Source of the DNA: Deltaproteobacteria bacterium
GTDB taxonomy: Bacteria; Desulfobacterota; Desulfobacteria; C00003060
NCBI GenBank assembly: GCA_030667105.1
Contig: DAOUWN010000135.1
Location: 1 to 6,383, forward strand
DNA: 6,383 bases
Direction: 5' to 3'
A program made the position numbers and the translations under genes. Of this stretch, positions 4,827 through 6,383 are shown one piece after another. The notes beneath the pieces were generated by a model that worked only from the letters and a program-made list of their open reading frames with translations, had not been told where the DNA came from and searched no databases. Position 1 is the first letter of the stretch, and each line of letters opens with the position of its first letter.

Positions 4827-5827
4827 GTGTTCGGGTTGGTATTAACGGGTTTGGGCGTATAGGGAGGCTTGCTTTCAGAGCTGCCATGGAAAACAATTCT
4901 GTTGAGGTCGTTGCCATAAACGACCTTACAGATGCGTCAACTATGGCGCATTTGCTCCGGTACGATTCGGTACATGGTTCGTTGAGCTCTGAAATCGTTG
5001 CTAAAAATGATGCCATTGTAGTCGATGGTCGGCCAGTTGCCTACACTGCGATCAAAGATCCAACTGACCTCCGGTGGGGGGACTTTGGCGCGGACATTGT
5101 CATGGAGTGTACCAGATTTTTTCGGACCCAGGAAAGTGCGGGAAAACACCTGGGATCAGGAGCTCGCAAGGTGATCATTTCAGCGCCGGCCACTGATCCT
5201 GACATAACAATTGTGATAGGTGTTAATGACGCCTTGTACAATCCCAAGGAGCACCACATCATATCAAACGCCTCGTGTACTACAAATTGCCTGGCGCCTG
5301 TGGCAAAAGTGCTTTTTGAGAGCTTTGGAATAAAAAGCGGACTCATGACCACGATCCATTCCTACACAGGGGATCAGCGGCTTCTTGATTTTCCCCACAA
5401 GGACCTCAGACGGGCCAGAGCGGCAGCTCTTTCCATGATACCCACGACAACAGGGGCTGCAAAGGCTGTTGCGCTGGTTTTGCCCGAGCTCAAGGGAAAA
5501 TTGAATGGCCTGGCAATACGGGTTCCCACACCCAATGTGTCTCTTGTGGACCTGGTGGTCAGGATTGACAAAAGCGGATTGACGCCTGCTGATGTTAACA
5601 GCGCCTTTAAGGCTGCTGCCGAAGGTCCGTTAAAGGGGATTTTGGCGTTTAGCGATCTGCCCTTGGTCTCATCCGATTTCAACGGTTCAACTTACTCTTC
5701 CATCGTGGATGCTCCCACGACATATGTGATTGACGATCTGGTCAAGGTCCTTTCTTGGTACGACAATGAGCGAGGATATGCCACCCGCATGGTAGACCTG
5801 GCGGCCATGATTGGCAAAGAGTTCTGA
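4823..5827 (+). CDS. gap: Glyceraldehyde-3-phosphate dehydrogenase, type I
   Basis: The 334-residue length is standard. The N-terminal NAD-binding fold has GFGRIG (10-14 region) and Asp34 in 'INDLTD', which favours NAD over NADP. The catalytic Cys152 is in 'SNASCTTNCLAP' and His179 in 'TTIHSYTGDQ'. 'PHKDLRRARAAA', 'TTTGAAKA', 'GLAIRVPTPNVSLVDL' and the closing 'WYDNERGYATRMVDL' complete the catalytic domain. It oxidises glyceraldehyde-3-phosphate to 1,3-bisphosphoglycerate in the cytoplasm, or runs in reverse in gluconeogenesis. An oddity is 'MECTRFF' at 94-100: the usual S/C-T-G has Arg at 98, encoded by AGA, one base from GGA. The start ATG at 4823 follows AAGGAGG. tpiA follows directly, and the two enzymes share a substrate. 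Confidence 0.97.
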   Translation: MSVRVGINGFGRIGRLAFRAAMENNSVEVVAINDLTDASTMAHLLRYDSVHGSLSSEIVAKNDAIVVDGRPVAYTAIKDPTDLRWGDFGADIVMECTRFFRTQESAGKHLGSGARKVIISAPATDPDITIVIGVNDALYNPKEHHIISNASCTTNCLAPVAKVLFESFGIKSGLMTTIHSYTGDQRLLDFPHKDLRRARAAALSMIPTTTGAAKAVALVLPELKGKLNGLAIRVPTPNVSLVDLVVRIDKSGLTPADVNSAFKAAAEGPLKGILAFSDLPLVSSDFNGSTYSSIVDAPTTYVIDDLVKVLSWYDNERGYATRMVDLAAMIGKEF

Positions 5828-5829
5828 TC

Positions 5830-6383
5830 ATGATGGAAAAAACAATGTCAGAGCGCAGGCCGCTTATTGCTGGAAACTGGAAAATGTTCAAGACCGGCCC
5901 GGAGGCTGCAGAGCTTGCAGGCCGGTTGGAGTCGTTGGTGTCCGACATTAGAGACGTCGATGTCATGGTGGCGCCTCCATTTACAGCCCTTGGGGTTGTA
6001 GCCGAGATTCTGCAGGGATCGGCAATATACCTGGGGGCTCAAGACCTGTTTTGGGAGACCGAAGGCGCCTATACCGGCCAGGTATCAGCGCCCATGTTAA
6101 GGGCAGCGGGATGCACCCACGTGATTATCGGCCATTCCGAACGGCGTCAATATTTTGGCGAAACCAACGTTACAGTGAACCGAAAGGTCAAGGCAGCCCT
6201 TGAAGGTGGCCTGGTTCCCGTTATGTGTGTCGGGGAATCTGAGGCTGAAAGAGAGGCTGGCCAAACATTTTCCGTTATCCAAGAACAGTTGAAAGAGGGC
6301 CTTAAGGCCATTGCCTCTGATGGATTGCAACAGCTCATTATTGCCTATGAGCCCGTCTGGGCTATTGGGACAGGAAAAACGGC
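5830..6383 (+). CDS. tpiA: Triosephosphate isomerase, N-terminal part (3' end outside window)
   Basis: About 184 codons are visible, against the roughly 250 typical of the family. 'RPLIAGNWKM' carries the substrate-binding Asn16 and Lys18. Catalytic His102 is in 'IIGHSERRQYFGE', and catalytic Glu174 is in 'AYEPVWAIGTG', near the right edge. The enzyme interconverts dihydroxyacetone phosphate and glyceraldehyde-3-phosphate as a cytoplasmic TIM barrel. Three in-frame ATGs are possible: 5830, 5833 and 5845. I give 5830, which is 2 nt after the gap stop with AAAGAG at 5816-5821. The 5845 start (MSERRPLIAGNWKM) has GGA 7 nt upstream and fits the family N-terminus as well or better, so the start is unsettled. 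Residue numbers assume 5830. The close spacing implies co-transcription with gap. Confidence 0.95.
   Translation, partial: MMEKTMSERRPLIAGNWKMFKTGPEAAELAGRLESLVSDIRDVDVMVAPPFTALGVVAEILQGSAIYLGAQDLFWETEGAYTGQVSAPMLRAAGCTHVIIGHSERRQYFGETNVTVNRKVKAALEGGLVPVMCVGESEAEREAGQTFSVIQEQLKEGLKAIASDGLQQLIIAYEPVWAIGTGKT

Overview
The window is ordinary bacterial chromosome, coding on the + strand throughout. It carries a conserved envelope, regulation and central-metabolism cluster: lptC (3' end), lptA, lptB, rpoN, hpf (long form), ptsN, a stand-alone mannose-type EIIA gene, gap and tpiA (5' part). The gene order, the lone EIIA-Man-type protein beside EIIA-Ntr, and the style of the dispersed repeat suggest a Gram-negative of the Desulfobacterota (former Deltaproteobacteria), probably near the Desulfobacterales. 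This placement is inferred from memory of such genomes; no search was run.

Layout. Positions 1-1608 encode parts of the lipopolysaccharide export machine: the LptC C-terminus, the periplasmic LptA bridge and the LptB ATPase. Positions 1609-1787 are non-coding and hold a roughly 154-bp MITE-like inverted-repeat element, inserted exactly at the lptB stop codon. Positions 1788-4254 form a tight regulatory block: rpoN (sigma-54) overlaps hpf by 16 nt, and ptsN follows 8 nt later. Positions 4255-4364 are a 110-bp gap with a 9-bp inverted repeat and a possible promoter element; related genomes often carry more PTS-linked genes at about this point. Then come the EIIA-Man gene, a 44-bp spacer holding a 25-nt copy of the left end of the element, gap, and tpiA, which runs off the window.

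How the genes fit together. LptA, LptB and LptC act in one trans-envelope complex that moves LPS to the outer membrane. RpoN, HPF, EIIA-Ntr and EIIA-Man are the usual 'rpoN cluster', thought to link nitrogen and carbon status to transcription and to ribosome hibernation. GapA and TpiA are consecutive glycolytic or gluconeogenic enzymes acting on glyceraldehyde-3-phosphate.

I found no phage, CRISPR, toxin or defence genes, and no wholly new protein system. The least ordinary content is the repeat element: its 9-bp flanking direct repeat lets the pre-insertion sequence be reconstructed, and a second short copy lies in front of gap.
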